DNA of 9,418 bases, from NCBI GenBank assembly GCA_003520145.1, contig DOVJ01000184.1, forward strand, positions 1 to 9,418, read 5' to 3'. A program made the position numbers and the translations under genes. The stretch is from Eubacterium sp. Its GTDB lineage: Bacteria > Bacillota > Clostridia > Lachnospirales > Lachnospiraceae. Under the pieces are notes generated by a model. That model was not told where the DNA came from and did not search any database. It saw only the letters and a program-made list of their open reading frames with translations. Of this stretch, positions 7,574 to 9,418 are shown piece by piece; positions within the stretch are counted from its first letter, which is position 1; each line of letters opens with the position of its first letter.

Positions 7574-7602
7574 TTGCCTATCCATAGCCATTATGATATA
7601 AT
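7574..7602 (+). promoter_or_regulatory. Extended -10 promoter of the diguanylate cyclase gene
   Basis: TTGCCT (7574-7579, four of six matches to TTGACA) and TATAAT (7597-7602, perfect) are 17 bp apart. The -10 box is preceded by TG at 7594-7595, the extended -10 signature. Transcription should start near 7608-7609, giving a leader of about 15 nt before the ATG at 7623, with the GAGG ribosome binding site (7610-7613) almost at the mRNA 5' end. Its -35 box is 6 bp from that of the opposing trkA promoter. Confidence 0.8.
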
Positions 7603-7622
7603 TAATTACGAGGTATTGGATT

Positions 7623-9380
7623 ATGGATTATATCGAAAGAGCAAAAGCTATAGTTGATAACAATCTCTTCATACATTCTATGGACAGAGAGATTTATCAA
7701 CATCTGGAAAAAGTCGTAGATATCTATTCATCGATTGAACCCGCCATCCATAAGGATGATGTAGGTTTATTAATTGATGCCTTCAAGAGACCATTGGATA
7801 CAGATACCATGGTCACACTGAGACTTCTTGGTGATGGCACGGATTATGATTGGTATATTGTGATCATTAAGTCTGTTACAGCAAGTGTTTCAGACAATCC
7901 GCTCTTCGAGCTTGAATTCATCAACTTCAGATATCTTACTGCTCTTACTTCCGATGAGAGATTAGATCTCAAGAAGTTCTCAACACTTCTTTCCATGTAT
8001 AACAACATGTATTTCGAGTATTCTTCTGAGGATAATCTCTTCACACTGCATTCATTTATCAATGATGACAACACGATCATCACATCGGAAGATCTGGATA
8101 CATGGAGCAAAGCTAAGATAGAAGCTTATCCTTCTTCAGCAGACTGTATAAGCGTCATGGTCATGAATCTCAAGAACGGCTTTTCTAACTTCCAATTAGA
8201 TATGCCTAATTCAGATGTATTTGCCAAGGGCGATTCACTCCCAGCGCAGATCATGTGCCAGGCTATCCGCACAGACTCATCATTTACCACTGTCGGTATC
8301 ATAAGATCATATTCTGTTGTTGACAGTCCTATGGAGAAGCCTACATTCAACAACGATCGTGATCCTCTTCTCAACATACTGAACAAGAAGAGCATCATAG
8401 CCTACACCAAGCAGTGCATGGCAAGGAAAAATCCTTCGTTCTACTTGACCATATTTGATCTCGATAACTTCAAGCAGGTTAACGATAACTTCGGACACCT
8501 GGAAGGTGACAGAGTTCTCTGCGAAGTTGCTTCAGTAGTCAAAGAACAGATTAAGGGCTATGGCGTAGTCGGACGAATCGGCGGCGATGAGCTCATGATT
8601 ATACTCGAGGATATCGAAGATAAGATCACCCTTCGCAACATCCTGCGTAATATCAGAACAAAGATCGAAATCCTATACAAGACAAAACCGCGTGATTATG
8701 GTGTTACCTGCTCCATGGGTGCAGTTAAGTATCCTGATTTTGCTTCCACATATGAGGAACTTTTCAAGCTTGCCGACAAGATGCTATATCTTGCCAAGCA
8801 AAAGGGCAAGAACCGTTACATCATGTATGTTCCGGAGCTTCATGCAAGTCTTGGCATAGTTCCTAATAACGTAACTATAGATCCTAGCAAGATCGTGACC
8901 TTCACAGATAAGCTCAACGTATCCAAAGCTATTCTCGAAGATTATCTTACGCGCCGTATCATAACGAACGCCACTATCGTAAGCATACTTGCAAGTACCT
9001 ATCAGTTAGATGATGTGCAGCTCATGTATAACAACTTCGAGACATCGCTTAGATATCTTAACGGCAACACCATATCAGATATCAAGCTCACACCTGTAAT
9101 CCCCGATCTTTTAGAGCTCGAATCTCTCTATGATGAATCGGGTATCATAGCTATAACAGGTCTGTACAAGATAGAAGCCACCGCCCCTAAGCTTACACAG
9201 TTTATGAGTGATAACAAGATTCAATCTGCTGTCATATACAGACTTATGAACAGAAAAGAAACTGATGGCTATATACTGTTTGCCAAGTGCATAAGCCGTT
9301 ATCAGTGGACTAACGAAGAGATTCTTATGTTCACAACATTCGGTAAGGCATTTGAATTGGCGATGTATAACCTTACGTAA
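7623..9380 (+). CDS. Diguanylate cyclase, PAS-PAS-GGDEF-GAF-like
   Basis: The GGDEF domain makes cyclic di-GMP from two GTP. It spans about 240-402 of 585 residues and has the metal-binding FDLD at 278-281 (D279), nucleotide-contacting N287 in QVND, GHLEGD at 291-296 and the signature GGDEL at 320-324 (Leu for the usual Phe; the Asp-Glu pair is kept), then SMGAVKYPD and LADKMLYLAKQKGKNR. The residues needed for activity are present, so it is probably an active enzyme. The product-inhibition I-site is missing: KGYG (311-314) stands where RxxD would be. Two PAS-like sensor regions come first (about 20-103, with TLRLLGDGTDYDW; about 115-230). Residues 425-583 end like a GAF domain (GYILFAK...WTNEEILMFTTFGKAFELA). 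There is no membrane segment or signal peptide, so it is cytosolic. The start follows GAGG by 9 nt. It is transcribed divergently from trkA from its own promoter. The signal sensed cannot be told; the PAS and GAF calls are by eye and weaker than GGDEF. Confidence 0.93.
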   Translation: MDYIERAKAIVDNNLFIHSMDREIYQHLEKVVDIYSSIEPAIHKDDVGLLIDAFKRPLDTDTMVTLRLLGDGTDYDWYIVIIKSVTASVSDNPLFELEFINFRYLTALTSDERLDLKKFSTLLSMYNNMYFEYSSEDNLFTLHSFINDDNTIITSEDLDTWSKAKIEAYPSSADCISVMVMNLKNGFSNFQLDMPNSDVFAKGDSLPAQIMCQAIRTDSSFTTVGIIRSYSVVDSPMEKPTFNNDRDPLLNILNKKSIIAYTKQCMARKNPSFYLTIFDLDNFKQVNDNFGHLEGDRVLCEVASVVKEQIKGYGVVGRIGGDELMIILEDIEDKITLRNILRNIRTKIEILYKTKPRDYGVTCSMGAVKYPDFASTYEELFKLADKMLYLAKQKGKNRYIMYVPELHASLGIVPNNVTIDPSKIVTFTDKLNVSKAILEDYLTRRIITNATIVSILASTYQLDDVQLMYNNFETSLRYLNGNTISDIKLTPVIPDLLELESLYDESGIIAITGLYKIEATAPKLTQFMSDNKIQSAVIYRLMNRKETDGYILFAKCISRYQWTNEEILMFTTFGKAFELAMYNLT

Positions 9381-9418
9381 ATGTAAAAAGCAATCTCCAG
9401 GACACGTGTCGATTTCTA

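Noticed and set aside
7527..7622. Riboswitch (e.g. c-di-AMP or c-di-GMP class) before trkA or the cyclase gene
   Set aside because: Predicted leaders of about 15-25 nt are far too short to hold an aptamer.
9401..9410. Perfect 10-bp palindrome GACACGTGTC just after the diguanylate cyclase stop
   Set aside because: It is too short for a terminator stem, with no loop or T-run visible before the window ends. It may be part of a structure cut off by the edge, but nothing can be supported.

Overview
The window looks like chromosomal DNA from a Gram-positive, moderately AT-rich anaerobe, most likely a Clostridia/Lachnospiraceae-type bacterium. This is inferred from how the TrkA, TrkH and FolC proteins read (for example the IPRFTKK...SLEHT start of FolC and the SDELNLLCCTVAKR stretch of TrkA), from the purine-rich ribosome binding sites, and from a multi-domain GGDEF protein of a kind common in that family. 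It rests on recognition, not on a database search.

Layout. Six genes lie head to tail on the minus strand, running from about 7.5 kb down to 148: trkA, trkH, a 554-residue coiled-coil protein of unknown function, folC, a 65-residue acidic protein, and a membrane-anchored zinc-ribbon/TPR protein. Junctions are 12 nt or shorter, or overlap (4-nt gap, 12-nt gap, about 11-nt overlap, 4-nt ATGA overlap, 10-nt gap), so this reads as one operon. It is preceded by a promoter with both hexamers at consensus (TTGACA, 17 bp, TATAAT at 7567-7539). It is followed by a 147-nt non-coding tail holding a perfect 15-16 bp stem-loop (101-136) and a longer imperfect inverted repeat (about 11-100).

A single gene, 7623-9380, runs the other way. 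It encodes a soluble PAS-PAS-GGDEF-GAF-like diguanylate cyclase from its own extended -10 promoter (7574-7602). The two promoters are back to back in a 114-bp gap (96 bp if the upstream trkA ATG is used), with their -35 boxes 6 bp apart.

How the genes fit together. TrkA (cytoplasmic double-RCK gate) and TrkH (membrane K+ pore) form a complete K+ uptake system with translationally coupled start signals. FolC makes folylpolyglutamates (and possibly dihydrofolate). The other three minus-strand genes have no function I can name. The most unusual are the 554-residue protein, whose C-terminus resembles the RelE/ParE toxin fold, and the zinc-ribbon/TPR protein with a mid-protein membrane anchor. The diguanylate cyclase keeps its substrate-binding residues but lacks the RxxD inhibitory site. 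I see no mobile element, CRISPR array, tRNA or rRNA.
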